Below are positions 18,174 through 27,183 of a stretch of DNA of 64,000 nucleotides, one piece after another. The stretch's first letter is position 1, and every line of letters begins with the position of its first letter. The notes below the pieces were generated by a model, which saw only the letters and a program-made list of their open reading frames with translations, was not told the DNA's origin and did not search any database. This stretch comes from GCA-2733415 sp964276095. GTDB taxonomy: Bacteria > Bacteroidota > Bacteroidia > Flavobacteriales > Flavobacteriaceae. Made by a program: the position numbers and the translations under genes. Where the stretch lies: NCBI GenBank assembly GCA_964276095.1, contig CAXYDR010000003.1, forward strand, positions 1,364,001 to 1,428,000, written 5' to 3'.

Positions 18174-19811
18174 ATGATTTCAGTAGATAATTTAGCAGTA
18201 GAATTTAGCGGACATACTTTGTTTAGCGATGTGTCTTTTGTGATAAATGAGAATGATAAAATTGCCTTAATGGGTAAAAATGGGGCAGGAAAATCTACTA
18301 TGATGAAAATCATTGCTGGGGTTCAACAGGGAACTCGTGGTCATGTTCGTCATCCTAAAGATGCAGTTATTGCTTATTTACCACAACATCTATTGACAGA
18401 TGATAATTGTACCGTTGTTGAAGAAGCTTCAAAAGCGTTTAAGCATGTTTTTGATATGCGTGATGAAATGGAAGCGCTAAACAAACAATTAGAAACGCGT
18501 ACAGATTACGATTCTGACGAGTACATGAAAATCATCGAAAAAGTATCAGAGCTCGGAGAAGTTTTTTATGCCTTAGAAGAAGTAAATTATGAAGCAGAAG
18601 TTGAAAAAGCATTAAAAGGACTTGGTTTTAAACAAGCTGATTTTACCCGAGCTACTAGTGAATTTAGTGGAGGTTGGCGTATGCGTATTGAGCTAGTTAA
18701 AATATTATTACAAAAGCCCGATTTAATTTTATTAGATGAACCTACCAATCACGTTGATATAGAGTCGGTTATTTGGTTAGAAGATTTCTTGTTAAATAAA
18801 GCGAAAGCGGTTGTGGTAATTTCTCATGACAAGGCTTTTATTGATAATATTACCAATAGAACCATTGAAGTAACAATGGGGAAAATATATGATTACAAGA
18901 CCAATTATTCGCATTATTTACAGTTGAGAATTGAGCGTTTATCACACCAAATAAAAGCGCGCCAAGAACAGCAAAGGTTTATTGCGGATAACCAAGCATT
19001 TATTGACCGTTTTAAAGGTACCTTCTCTAAGACAAATCAGGTGACTTCTCGTGAGAGAATGCTAGAAAAATTGGAAATTATTGAAGTTGATGAAGTAGAT
19101 AAATCTGCTTTACAGTTGCGTTTTCCAGCAGCAATTCGTTCGGGAGATTATCCGGTAATAGCAGAAGGTTTATCAAAATCATATGGGGAACATGTAGTAT
19201 TCTCTGATGCAAACATGACCATTCAAAGAGGTGAGAAAGTCTCTTTTGTAGGTAGAAATGGAGAAGGAAAATCGACAATGATTAAAGCGATAATGGGTCA
19301 GATTGATTATGAAGGAAAATGCGATTTAGGGCATAATGCTAAAGTTGGATATTTCGCGCAAAATCAAGCTGCTCTATTAGATGAGGATTTAACGGTATTC
19401 CAAACTGTAGATGATGTTGCTGAAGGAGATATACGTACCAATATTAAAAATATTTTAGGACGTTTTATGTTTGGTGGGGAAGATATTGACAAAAAAGTAG
19501 CGAATCTTTCAGGTGGAGAAAAAACACGTTTGGCAATGGTGAAGTTGTTGTTAGAACCAGTGAATGTACTAATACTCGATGAGCCTACCAATCACTTAGA
19601 TTTAAAATCAAAAGATGTTTTAAAAGAAGCTTTACAAGCTTTTGATGGAACATTAATACTAGTATCTCACGATCGTGATTTCTTACAAGGCTTATCACAA
19701 AAAGTATTTGAATTTAAAGATCAGCGTGTTATAGAACACTTTGAAACTATCGATGCCTTCTTGGTTAGAAATAGAATAGAAAATTTAAAAGAAATAGACC
19801 TTAAGGCTTAA
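18174..19811 (+). CDS. ABC-F family ATPase (ribosome-associated, YbiT/EttA-like)
   Basis: A 545-residue soluble protein with two ABC domains and no membrane segments. First domain: Walker A GKNGAGKST, signature FSGGW, Walker B LILLDEPTNHVD. Second: GRNGEGKST, LSGGEKTR, VLILDEPTNHLD. The linker between them is rich in basic and coiled-coil residues (LSHQIKARQEQQRF), as in ABC-F proteins, which bind the ribosomal E site. Whether it is a translation factor or an antibiotic-protection factor cannot be told; the length and lack of a long linker favour the housekeeping YbiT-like group. It has its own promoter and terminator. Confidence 0.92.
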   Translation: MISVDNLAVEFSGHTLFSDVSFVINENDKIALMGKNGAGKSTMMKIIAGVQQGTRGHVRHPKDAVIAYLPQHLLTDDNCTVVEEASKAFKHVFDMRDEMEALNKQLETRTDYDSDEYMKIIEKVSELGEVFYALEEVNYEAEVEKALKGLGFKQADFTRATSEFSGGWRMRIELVKILLQKPDLILLDEPTNHVDIESVIWLEDFLLNKAKAVVVISHDKAFIDNITNRTIEVTMGKIYDYKTNYSHYLQLRIERLSHQIKARQEQQRFIADNQAFIDRFKGTFSKTNQVTSRERMLEKLEIIEVDEVDKSALQLRFPAAIRSGDYPVIAEGLSKSYGEHVVFSDANMTIQRGEKVSFVGRNGEGKSTMIKAIMGQIDYEGKCDLGHNAKVGYFAQNQAALLDEDLTVFQTVDDVAEGDIRTNIKNILGRFMFGGEDIDKKVANLSGGEKTRLAMVKLLLEPVNVLILDEPTNHLDLKSKDVLKEALQAFDGTLILVSHDRDFLQGLSQKVFEFKDQRVIEHFETIDAFLVRNRIENLKEIDLKA

Positions 19812-19827
19812 AGCAAGATAAAAGTAA

Positions 19828-19868
19828 TGAGTTCCTTCTCCTTGAGGAGAAGGTTAGGATGAGGTGAT
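19828..19868 (+). repeat. REP-like palindromic repeat, single unit
   Basis: GAGTTCCTTCTCCTTGAGGA followed by GAAGGTTAGGATGAGGTG differs by one base over 38 from the left unit at 6216. It contains the CTCCTTGAGGAG palindrome. It is placed right after the ABC-F stop. Confidence 0.75.
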
Positions 19869-19880
19869 TTTAAAACTAGT

Positions 19881-19979
19881 GTGATTTCTCACTCCACTAC
19901 GTTTCGAAATGACAGTTTACTCAAAATGAATTATCTAATTATAAACCCTTGTCATTTTGACGCTAGGAGAAATCTCACA
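19881..19979. repeat. Second palindromic repeat family (TTTCTC...ATGACA inverted pair)
   Basis: Left arm 19881-19914 (GTGATTTCTCACTCC ... GAAATGACA) and right arm 19950-19979 (TGTCATTTTGACGC ... GAAATCTCACA) are imperfect inverted copies of one unit across an AT-rich spacer of about 35 bases. Similar units occur between genes in many Bacteroidota genomes (from memory). Here they follow directly on the other repeat family. Confidence 0.65.
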
Positions 19980-19988
19980 AGAAACTCA

Positions 19989-20022
19989 GAAAGGAATCTT
20001 TTAAAGATTCCTTTCTTTTTTT
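19989..20022 (+). terminator. Intrinsic terminator of the ABC-F gene
   Basis: GAAAGGAATCTTT/AAAGATTCCTTTC hairpin followed by TTTTTTT. The right half overlaps the stop codon and last codons of the convergent dus gene. Confidence 0.8.
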
Positions 20023-20954
20023 AAAATTTCACTAACCGCCAGTTGGTAATTTTTTGGGTTCCCCGCTTTTTTAATTTTTTTGTATGTTTTTTGAGGATTG
20101 TCAAATGACTGTGAAAAGAATTCCCAGAAACCTAACATTTTCATTTTAATAGGGGTTGGTCCTGAAAGTGCAGCATCATATTCTTTATAAACTCTATCAT
20201 GAAATTCATTAAAAATATCCCATCTGTTTTTAGGATATTCGGTGGTATCATTTTTAATCATACTAGGTAAAAACGGATCAGCAATTAACCCTCTACCTAT
20301 CATCCAATGATCTATTGATGGAAAACGTTCTTGTAACTCTTTAAACTTAGTTACAGATGTAATATCTCCATTGTAATATAGTTTTTGCTTAGAAACCTCT
20401 AAACAACGCTGAAATGAATCTAAATCTACACCACCTTTGTAGAGTTGTTTTCCAATTCGTGCGTGAATAGCAATATTTTTTATTGGGTATTTTTCTAATA
20501 TTGGAAATACATCTAAAATTTCTTCTGGATTTTCATAACCCATTCGCATTTTCATGGAAACAGTAATTTCTGTTTCTGAATGAACACGATCTAAAATTTG
20601 ATCTATTTTTCCAGGATCACAAATCAAACCTGATCCCATTCCTCGTTTTGTAACCATTGGATACGGACAACCTAAATTCCAATTCAATTCCTTGTACCCT
20701 AATCCCTGAACATATTTGGTTACAAACAAAAACTCATCCGCATCATTAGTCATTATTTGCGGAATAACCTCTGGCACTGTATTATTTTCAATAAGTAAAT
20801 CACGTTCATAAGAACCTTTTATTTTCAACTTTCCATTCAAACGAATGTACGGAGAATAGAAGGTGTCTATTCCTCCGAAATACTCATTAAAAGCATTTCG
20901 AAATCGAAAATCGGTAAAACCTTGTAAAGGAGAAGAAAGTAATGTAAAGCTCAT
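20001..20954 (-). CDS. tRNA-dihydrouridine synthase (DusC-like)
   Basis: A 317-residue flavoenzyme that reduces uridines in tRNA. It shows the FMN-binding opening LLSSPLQGFTDFRFRNAF, catalytic Cys96 in NWNLGCPYPMVTKRGMGSG, the SMKMRMGY strand and WMIGRGLIADPFL phosphate loop. The closest wording is to the DusC subgroup (modifies U16 in E. coli), but position specificity is inference. A TTG-N17-TATATTTG promoter lies just upstream inside the gap to the zinc-ribbon gene. The stop codon lies within the terminator hairpin of the convergent ABC-F gene. Confidence 0.92.
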   Translation of the reverse strand: MSFTLLSSPLQGFTDFRFRNAFNEYFGGIDTFYSPYIRLNGKLKIKGSYERDLLIENNTVPEVIPQIMTNDADEFLFVTKYVQGLGYKELNWNLGCPYPMVTKRGMGSGLICDPGKIDQILDRVHSETEITVSMKMRMGYENPEEILDVFPILEKYPIKNIAIHARIGKQLYKGGVDLDSFQRCLEVSKQKLYYNGDITSVTKFKELQERFPSIDHWMIGRGLIADPFLPSMIKNDTTEYPKNRWDIFNEFHDRVYKEYDAALSGPTPIKMKMLGFWEFFSQSFDNPQKTYKKIKKAGNPKNYQLAVSEILKKERNL

Positions 20955-20970
20955 GTGATATATTCTGAGG

Positions 20971-20998
20971 CAAATATAATATACTTTTATTTATGCAA
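20971..20998 (-). promoter_or_regulatory. Bacteroidota-type promoter of the dus gene
   Basis: On the minus strand TTG (20998-20996), 17 bases, then TATATTTG (20978-20971). It starts transcription right after the zinc-ribbon gene, separating the two genes. Confidence 0.6.
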
Positions 20999-21003
20999 TG
21001 ACC

Positions 21004-22113
21004 TTATTGCGTTTGTTCTCCAAAAACAATTATAGTTCCAATAATTGTAATAACAAACAGTACTAAAAAGAATATTTTCCAGAAAGAGTAAGGCCTATTT
21101 CCTTCAATAATACCACTCTGTCCGTTTACATAAAAATGATATTTTTTACTATTAAATATGTAGGAGGAAATGTAAACAGGTAATAGGATGTGTTTAAAAG
21201 TTTCGTCACTTAATTTCATGTTCAATTGTGAAACACGTTGTGTGTCGCCACCAATGTCTTGACACGCCCATCCATTAGCAATTTTCTTGGCTTTTTTAGC
21301 AGATTTTAAATGACCATTTTCTAATGATAAAGTGTACTTTTCAGTTATAAAACCTGCTAAATAACTTGAGCTAAAAGATTCGAGTTGTTCTAAATTCCAA
21401 TTGGTTATTTTCTTAGGAATAGTGTTTCTTTTTTTCTCTGACGCACTAATTAAAGTGTCGTCAACAAACCCTTTTATGGTTCCTGAAGCATAAGTCCATC
21501 GTGTTTTCTGAACTTGACGTGTACGCGTAACGTTTTTTCCGTTAACTGTGGTATTATAACTTTCCGTTACATAATAATAATCTCCGCGCTGTCCTTCATA
21601 CTCTCCATATAATTCAGCATCAAAAGTCCAATACGGCACATACAATCCTTTTGTTTTTTCCGGGTCTAATGCCGCACGTTTAAGTTTGTTTGGCGCAAAC
21701 CATAAACTGTTTACCCATTTTTTTAAAATAGTGTGTGATTGTTTGTGATCTAATTGAAAAGGAAGTACTGCTCCAGGTAAAATCCAATCTTCATTATAGG
21801 CGTCTTCCACAATTAATGGTTGACTACAATAAACGCAATGTAAGGACTTGTAGTTTTCTTCTACATGCTGATTAGCACCGCAAGTTTTACAATGCAGCAT
21901 ACTTATTTTTTCGGTATGCGACTGTGCTCCCATTTTTTCCAAATAGGGCTGTAATTCTAATTCTTCAAATGCAGTTTCAGAAGCAACAATTGTTTCTTCA
22001 TGATTACAATAACCACATTTTATAACTGAAGAACCAGGTTTGTATTTTAGTTCAGCACCACAATTAGCACATGATTTTTTATTTTCTGAACGCTTAGGAG
22101 TTTCTTGATTCAT
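21004..22113 (-). CDS. Double zinc-ribbon membrane protein, partner of the SPFH protein (YdjG-like)
   Basis: A 369-residue protein. Two zinc ribbons open it: CANCGAEL...CGYCNHEE (about 15-37) and CKTCGANQ...CVYCSQP (about 76-97). A beta-rich middle region with WTFDAELYGEYEGQRGDYYY follows, and a single transmembrane helix lies at the very C-terminus (FWKIFFLVLFVITIIGTIIVF). The layout resembles zinc-ribbon proteins such as B. subtilis YdjG, encoded with the SPFH protein YdjI beside pspA (known context, from memory). Here it follows an SPFH gene on the same strand, 85 bases away across a palindromic repeat, which supports a joint membrane role. Exact function is unknown. Confidence 0.75.
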   Translation of the reverse strand: MNQETPKRSENKKSCANCGAELKYKPGSSVIKCGYCNHEETIVASETAFEELELQPYLEKMGAQSHTEKISMLHCKTCGANQHVEENYKSLHCVYCSQPLIVEDAYNEDWILPGAVLPFQLDHKQSHTILKKWVNSLWFAPNKLKRAALDPEKTKGLYVPYWTFDAELYGEYEGQRGDYYYVTESYNTTVNGKNVTRTRQVQKTRWTYASGTIKGFVDDTLISASEKKRNTIPKKITNWNLEQLESFSSSYLAGFITEKYTLSLENGHLKSAKKAKKIANGWACQDIGGDTQRVSQLNMKLSDETFKHILLPVYISSYIFNSKKYHFYVNGQSGIIEGNRPYSFWKIFFLVLFVITIIGTIIVFGEQTQ

Positions 22114-22130
22114 TTATAACTTGAAAATAT

Positions 22131-22171
22131 CAGCCTCACCTTGATCCCTCTCTCAGAGAGAGGAAACATAG
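22131..22171 (-). repeat. REP-like palindromic repeat, single diverged unit
   Basis: Read on the minus strand: CCTCTCTCTGAGAGAGGGAT then CAAGGTGAGGCTG. It keeps the palindrome plus the GGTGAGG tail of the family at 6216, 19828 and 28818. It lies between the SPFH and zinc-ribbon genes. Confidence 0.65.
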
Positions 22172-22198
22172 GTAAGATTATTTTATGAATGTTGCATT

Positions 22199-23332
22199 CT
22201 AATTGTTTGGCAATGGTGGAGGTACTGAGCCTAACAATGTTTGTAATTCAGTAACAGTATTTAAAGCGCTCCAGTTTGCCATTCCTTGTTTCCAAACAAG
22301 TGTATTAGCATCAACTGATTTTGATGTAAACAAATTACTTAACCCTTCAAAAGTTACTGGTCCAGATTGCTGTCCGTTTACCGCATAAAAATATTGTGTT
22401 TGTTGTGGTAAAGGAGGAGGTGTTGCACTAGTATTTTGTATTGGTGCAGATGTTGTAGTTTGACTTTGAGGGTTCAACATACCACCCATTTGTTGCGCCA
22501 TTGCAAATCCCATTCCCATTCCTATACCTGCTCCTGCAGCCCCAGATTCATTGCCTGCAGCAATTTCCAATGCTTTTGCAGCTTTGAATTTTGTAAGCTT
22601 GTCTAAATCTAATTTGTTAAGTCTGCTGTATTCAAAAATTTCTTTTTTCAATTCTTCTGGTATCGATACATTTTCGATAAAGAATTTTTCTAAAGAGATT
22701 CCTACAGAATTAAATTCAGGACTCATTACTTCTAAGCAAGTCTCTGATAATTCATTAGTATTAGCTGCATATAGTTCTATTGGTAGATTGGCTTCTCCAA
22801 TAGTATCAGTAAAACGGGTAGAGATTAAACTTTTTAAGTGTTCATTAATCTCAAAATTTGTAAAATGATTGTCAGTACCAACAATGTCTGTAATAAATTT
22901 ACCAGCATCATTAATTTTGAATGCGTAAGTTCCAAATGCTCTTACCTCAACAAATCCAAAACGATCGTCGTTTAAAGTAACTGGGTTCTTAGTACCCCAT
23001 TTTTCATCGGTAAATAAACGAGAGCTTACAAAGTATACCTCCGCTTTAAACGGACTATTAAATCCGTATTTCCATCCTTTTAAAGTGGCAAGTATAGGTA
23101 AATTTTGAGTGTTTAAAGTGTATGTTCCTGGTTTAAAAACATCAGCTAACTGTCCTTCGTTGATGAATACAGCTAATTGTCCTTCACGAACTATTAACTG
23201 AGCTTCGTTTTTAATTTCATTTTGGTAACGTTCAAACCTATGAACTATGGTGTCATTAGAACTATCAAGCCATTCAATGATGTCAATAAATTCATGGCTT
23301 AATTTCTTTTTTATTTCGTCAAAAATACCCAT
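22199..23332 (-). CDS. SPFH-domain protein with C-terminal GYF_2 domain (YdjI-like)
   Basis: A 377-residue protein. Residues 1-250 form an SPFH (band 7) domain of the YdjI/virion-core-like type: MGIFDEIKKKLSHEFIDIIEWLD, IVREGQLAVFINEGQLADVFKPGTYTL, RLNKLDLDKLTKFKAAKALE. A Gly/Met-rich stretch (GAAGAGIGMGMGFAMAQQMGG) and a Pro/Gln linker lead to a GYF_2 domain (YFYAVNGQQSGPVTFEGL ... TLVWKQGMANW). There is no signal peptide. Such proteins form membrane-bound oligomers in envelope-stress systems. The zinc-ribbon gene follows on the same strand; PspA and TPM-domain genes found with homologues elsewhere are not in this window. Confidence 0.87.
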   Translation of the reverse strand: MGIFDEIKKKLSHEFIDIIEWLDSSNDTIVHRFERYQNEIKNEAQLIVREGQLAVFINEGQLADVFKPGTYTLNTQNLPILATLKGWKYGFNSPFKAEVYFVSSRLFTDEKWGTKNPVTLNDDRFGFVEVRAFGTYAFKINDAGKFITDIVGTDNHFTNFEINEHLKSLISTRFTDTIGEANLPIELYAANTNELSETCLEVMSPEFNSVGISLEKFFIENVSIPEELKKEIFEYSRLNKLDLDKLTKFKAAKALEIAAGNESGAAGAGIGMGMGFAMAQQMGGMLNPQSQTTTSAPIQNTSATPPPLPQQTQYFYAVNGQQSGPVTFEGLSNLFTSKSVDANTLVWKQGMANWSALNTVTELQTLLGSVPPPLPNN

Positions 23333-23496
23333 TTCTTAAAATTTAAATTGATTGTCTACAAGATAATAAAATCTTTTAAAAAATGCTTGGTATCCTAATG
23401 TTTATCAATAAAAAGAAAGAATTAACAGAGATATAACAATAGATTAATAATCATATTTTATCTTTAACAATTATAAGTGAATTGCATAAATTGATT

Positions 23497-23949
23497 ATGA
23501 AGACTTTTAAACTAGATTTTGATGATTTTTTAGATGATGATTTTGAGCTGTTAGCGATTCATACCACCTTAGAGTCGTATCATTTGGCTTATTTTATGAA
23601 TCTTGCCTTCGATGTTTTGCTTAAGAAAGCTGAAGGTATTCCAGATTTTGATTTTTACGAATTTAATGATGAGAAAAATCAATCTTTATGGAATTTAGTT
23701 GCCAATAAAGGTGCGCAAGAAATAACAGAAACCTATGAAGAACAAAGCGCCTTATTTTTTGAAGAAAAAAGTAACAGGATATACTTATTGCCAGAATACA
23801 AGAAAGTAGATTACCTTGTTAAGATTGAACACAACACGCATAATACTCAAAATTTGATTTCAAAAATGAATGCTATTCCGCAAATTATTACAACATTTGC
23901 AATAGATATCCCAACCTTGAAATCGAAAAATAATTTAATTTTTTATTAA
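23497..23949 (+). CDS. IPExxxVDY family protein
   Basis: A 150-residue protein of a Bacteroidota-specific family of unknown function. It carries the naming motif as LPEYKKVDYLVKIE at about 106-119 and the typical end IPQIITTFAIDIPTLKSKNNLIFY. I take the second ATG (23497, MKTFKLDFDDFL) because the family starts there; the first ATG (23482) adds five residues. It is 8 bases upstream of the pyruvate kinase gene, a pairing found widely in the phylum, so it may affect that enzyme or its expression (inference). Confidence 0.88.
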   Translation: MKTFKLDFDDFLDDDFELLAIHTTLESYHLAYFMNLAFDVLLKKAEGIPDFDFYEFNDEKNQSLWNLVANKGAQEITETYEEQSALFFEEKSNRIYLLPEYKKVDYLVKIEHNTHNTQNLISKMNAIPQIITTFAIDIPTLKSKNNLIFY

Positions 23950-23957
23950 TAGTACAG

Positions 23958-25379
23958 ATGAAGAAAACAAAAATAGTAGCAACCTTAGGTCCTGCAAGTT
24001 CTGATAAAGAAACGATTCACAAAATGATTAAAGCAGGAGTGAATGTTTTTAGAATAAACTTTTCTCATGCTGATTACGACAATGTAAAAGAGCGAATTGA
24101 AATTATTAGAGAACTAAGCAAAACACATAAATATAATACAGCAATATTAGGAGATTTACAAGGCCCAAAATTACGAGTAGGTGTAATGAAACAGGATGTG
24201 GTTGTAAATGACGGAGATGTTATAAAATTCTGTACTGGAGAACCTTTTAATGGCGATGGGAATAGAGTTTTTATGAATTACGAAAAGTTTCCGAGAGATG
24301 TAAAAGCTGGAGAACGTATTTTATTAGATGATGGAAAACTAATTTTTGAAGTTAAAAGCTCTAATGGTAAAGATGAAGTAGAGGCTATCGTACTTCAAGG
24401 AGGTCCTTTAAAATCTAAAAAAGGAGTGAATTTGCCAAATACAGCAATATCACTACCTGCATTAACAGAAAAGGATATTAAAGATGCTATTTTTGCTGTA
24501 GAACAAAAAGTAGATTGGATAGCACTTTCATTTGTAAGAGATGCTAATGACTTAGAATTGTTACAGGACTTAATCAGTAAGCATTCAGCATATAAAATTC
24601 CGATCATTGCAAAAATTGAAAAACCAGAAGCTGTAAAAAATATAGATCGAATTATCGCTTTTTGTGACGGAATAATGGTTGCAAGAGGTGATTTAGGAGT
24701 TGAAGTACCTGCAGAAGAAGTGCCTTTAATTCAAAAGCAATTAGTTCTTCGAGCTAAAGAAGCAAGAATACCAGTAATTATAGCTACTCAGATGATGGAA
24801 ACTATGATTACTAGTTTAACGCCAACTAGAGCGGAAGTAAACGATGTTGCTAATTCAGTAATGGATGGAGCAGATGCCGTAATGTTATCAGGAGAAACTT
24901 CTATTGGTAAATATCCAGTGGAAGTCATAGAAACAATGACTAAGATTATTAATAGCGTTGAAAACTCACCGTTAATTATAGTTCCAGAACGACCTCCACA
25001 TGTAAAAACGGAACGTTATATTACAAAGTCTATTTGTTATCATGCAGCGCATATGGCGGATGAAATAGATGCAAGAGCAATTTGTACTTTGACTAACTCA
25101 GGATATACTGCTTTTCAAATTTCTGCTTGGAGACCAAATGCACATATTTTAGCGTTTACATCTAATAAAAATATCCTATGTCGTTTGAGTTTACTTTGGG
25201 GAGTGAAAGGTATTTACTACGATAAATTTGTGAGTACAGATGATACCGTTGAAGATGTAAATAAAATTGCTCACGAATACGGTTTTGTTGAAAAAGGAGA
25301 TTACTTAATCAATTTAGCGGCAATGCCAATTGTTAAAAAAGGAATGGTAAATACGTTAAGAGTTTCTGTAATAGAATAA
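23958..25379 (+). CDS. pyk: Pyruvate kinase
   Basis: A 473-residue glycolytic enzyme converting phosphoenolpyruvate and ADP to pyruvate and ATP. Family features seen: KTKIVATLGPASSDKE, FRINFSHADY, GDLQGPKLRVG, IIAKIEKPEAV with the catalytic Lys, GIMVARGDLGVEVP, and ATQMMETMI. The C-terminal domain is complete. It is co-transcribed with the IPExxxVDY gene (8-base gap). Its start has no serious alternative. Confidence 0.97.
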   Translation: MKKTKIVATLGPASSDKETIHKMIKAGVNVFRINFSHADYDNVKERIEIIRELSKTHKYNTAILGDLQGPKLRVGVMKQDVVVNDGDVIKFCTGEPFNGDGNRVFMNYEKFPRDVKAGERILLDDGKLIFEVKSSNGKDEVEAIVLQGGPLKSKKGVNLPNTAISLPALTEKDIKDAIFAVEQKVDWIALSFVRDANDLELLQDLISKHSAYKIPIIAKIEKPEAVKNIDRIIAFCDGIMVARGDLGVEVPAEEVPLIQKQLVLRAKEARIPVIIATQMMETMITSLTPTRAEVNDVANSVMDGADAVMLSGETSIGKYPVEVIETMTKIINSVENSPLIIVPERPPHVKTERYITKSICYHAAHMADEIDARAICTLTNSGYTAFQISAWRPNAHILAFTSNKNILCRLSLLWGVKGIYYDKFVSTDDTVEDVNKIAHEYGFVEKGDYLINLAAMPIVKKGMVNTLRVSVIE

Positions 25380-25389
25380 CATTTTTAAT

Positions 25390-25432
25390 GTGTAGCTTTC
25401 TTGTATTTGTTTAAAAGACAAGAAAGCTACAC
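25390..25432. terminator. Hairpin between pyruvate kinase and a convergent gene
   Basis: Perfect 15-bp inverted repeat (GTGTAGCTTTCTTGT/ACAAGAAAGCTACAC) with a 13-base loop, 10 bases after the pyk stop and ending 2 bases before the convergent stop. There is no clean T run after it on either strand, so termination strength is uncertain. Confidence 0.65.
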
Positions 25433-25434
25433 TA

Positions 25435-25953
25435 TTACTTTGTAAAATATATTTTCTTCACATTAAAAATAGAGTTTCCGAACACTGCAATAGGAGCTTT
25501 AATTACTTCTAGCACCAAGGTAGTTTCGTTTATATTATCAATTTTAAAAATATACCCTTCAGTTTTTAATTCAAAAACTGTATAGTCATAAGTGACACTT
25601 TTTATATTGTCTCCTTCGTATTCGGCGCTTTTAATGATGTATTTCCAATGATGAAAATTTATCGATTTATTTTTACTGGTGATTAAATCGGTTCCTCTTA
25701 AAACAGGAGCAGAGGTTATTTGCTTTATTACTTTTAGTTGTTCTGTTGTTTTATCAAAACTTAAAACCAAATCAATTTTGTCAGAAAATTCAGGCTCCAT
25801 TTTTACAAGTTTCCAGTCAGTATTATAGAGTGAGTGGTTTTCTACAACTTCTGTTTGTTCAGTAGTTGCTATGGTTTCTTCTTGTGAATATCCTTTCAGA
25901 TGAATGCTTAAAATGGTAATTAGTACAATTAGAGTTGTGTGCTTTAATTTCAT
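25435..25953 (-). CDS. Hypothetical exported protein (lipocalin-like size)
   Basis: I do not recognise the family. The 172-residue product has a signal peptide (MKLKHTTLIVLITILSIHLKGYSQ) and, after a short Glu/Thr-rich linker, a beta-strand pattern with the phrase LYNTDWKLVKMEP typical of lipocalin-like or META-type exported Bacteroidota proteins. An open frame extends 33 codons further up to 26052, but the ATG at 25953 gives a clean signal peptide, so I use it. It is a single gene, convergent with pyk, behind dinB on the same strand. Confidence 0.65.
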   Translation of the reverse strand: MKLKHTTLIVLITILSIHLKGYSQEETIATTEQTEVVENHSLYNTDWKLVKMEPEFSDKIDLVLSFDKTTEQLKVIKQITSAPVLRGTDLITSKNKSINFHHWKYIIKSAEYEGDNIKSVTYDYTVFELKTEGYIFKIDNINETTLVLEVIKAPIAVFGNSIFNVKKIYFTK

Positions 25954-26076
25954 AATCAATAAGTATTTAATTCTCTCTAAAATACAGAATAACGAGTAAT
26001 AAAAAAAATAAGTATTTAAAAGTTGAGGTATTAAAGCTGTTTTTTGCTTCAACGATAGGGAGATGTCACTTGTGAT

Positions 26077-27180
26077 TTAGAAACCGAATTTTAATTGAAC
26101 AGAAACACTTTTTTGGATTTCCGTGGTTTTTTTCTGATCCGTATTATTTAAGCTTCCAAGAGATATGCCCAATAAACGAACAGAGTTTTTGGGTTTTTCT
26201 TGAAACAATAATTCTTTTGCAGTTTCTAAAATCAAGTGTTTGTCTGAAATAAAATATGTTATAGTTTTACTTCTTGTCTGTTGTGTAAAATCACTATATT
26301 TTATTTTTAAAGTGATTGTTTTTCCTGAAACCTTACTCTTTTTTAATCGCTTCTCTAATTCCTCAGCAATATGTTCTAGTTTTTCGAGCATGTATATCTC
26401 GGAGGTAATATTGTCAAAAAAAGTGCGTTCTGCCGCTACTGATTTTTGAATTCTATTTGGTTTTACCTCACTTAAATGAACTCCCCTAACTACGTTGTAA
26501 TAATAAGCTCCCGATTTTCCAAAATGGGTAGTTAAATATTCAACCGTTTTTAGTTTTAAATCTTTGCCTTCAAAAATACCTAGTTGGTACATTTTTTCCG
26601 CAGTAACTTTTCCTACACCATAGAATTTACGAATATCTAAGGCTTCTAAAAAAGGAATTACTTCTTCAGGGTCTACCGTTTTTTGTCCGTTTGGCTTGTT
26701 GTAATCACTCGCAACTTTGGCAATAAACTTATTAATGGATATTCCTGCAGATGCCGTTAAGCCGGTTTTCTGAAAAATACGTTCTCTAATTTCTTCAGCA
26801 AGTATAGAAGCGCTTAATACTCCTTTTTTGTTTTCAGTAACATCTAAATAAGCTTCATCTAGCGAAAGCGGTTCAACCTTATCCGTATACTCATGAAATA
26901 TTTTCCGGATTTGTTTAGAGATTTCTTTATACCGATCAAAACGAGGTTTTACAAAAATAAGCTCCGGACAGCGTTTTCTTGCTACCGTACCACTAATTGC
27001 ACTTCGTACGCCAAATACTCTTGCTTCATAGCTCGCAGCACTAACTACGCCTCTTTTTCCACCACCACCAACGGCTACGGGTTTTCCTCTTAACTCAGGA
27101 TTATCCAATTGCTCTACAGAAGCATAAAATGCATCCATATCAACATGAATAATTTTTCTAAGAGGGAAATTTAAAGGCAT
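26077..27180 (-). CDS. dinB: DNA polymerase IV (Y-family translesion polymerase)
   Basis: A 367-residue error-prone polymerase. The palm has IIHVDMDAFYASVEQ (metal-binding Asp) and PLSLDEAYLDVTE (second acidic pair). HhH motifs (IRKFYGVGKVTAEKMYQLGI) and the little-finger domain follow. A TTG two codons earlier is open, but ATG 27180 gives the standard length. TAAATTTG lies only 3 bases before this ATG on the coding strand, which points to a leaderless transcript. It is divergent from the DUF2238 gene 53 bases away. The C-terminus lacks a recognisable beta-clamp motif beyond VSVQLKFGF. Confidence 0.95.
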   Translation of the reverse strand: MPLNFPLRKIIHVDMDAFYASVEQLDNPELRGKPVAVGGGGKRGVVSAASYEARVFGVRSAISGTVARKRCPELIFVKPRFDRYKEISKQIRKIFHEYTDKVEPLSLDEAYLDVTENKKGVLSASILAEEIRERIFQKTGLTASAGISINKFIAKVASDYNKPNGQKTVDPEEVIPFLEALDIRKFYGVGKVTAEKMYQLGIFEGKDLKLKTVEYLTTHFGKSGAYYYNVVRGVHLSEVKPNRIQKSVAAERTFFDNITSEIYMLEKLEHIAEELEKRLKKSKVSGKTITLKIKYSDFTQQTRSKTITYFISDKHLILETAKELLFQEKPKNSVRLLGISLGSLNNTDQKKTTEIQKSVSVQLKFGF

Positions 27181-27183
27181 GTT

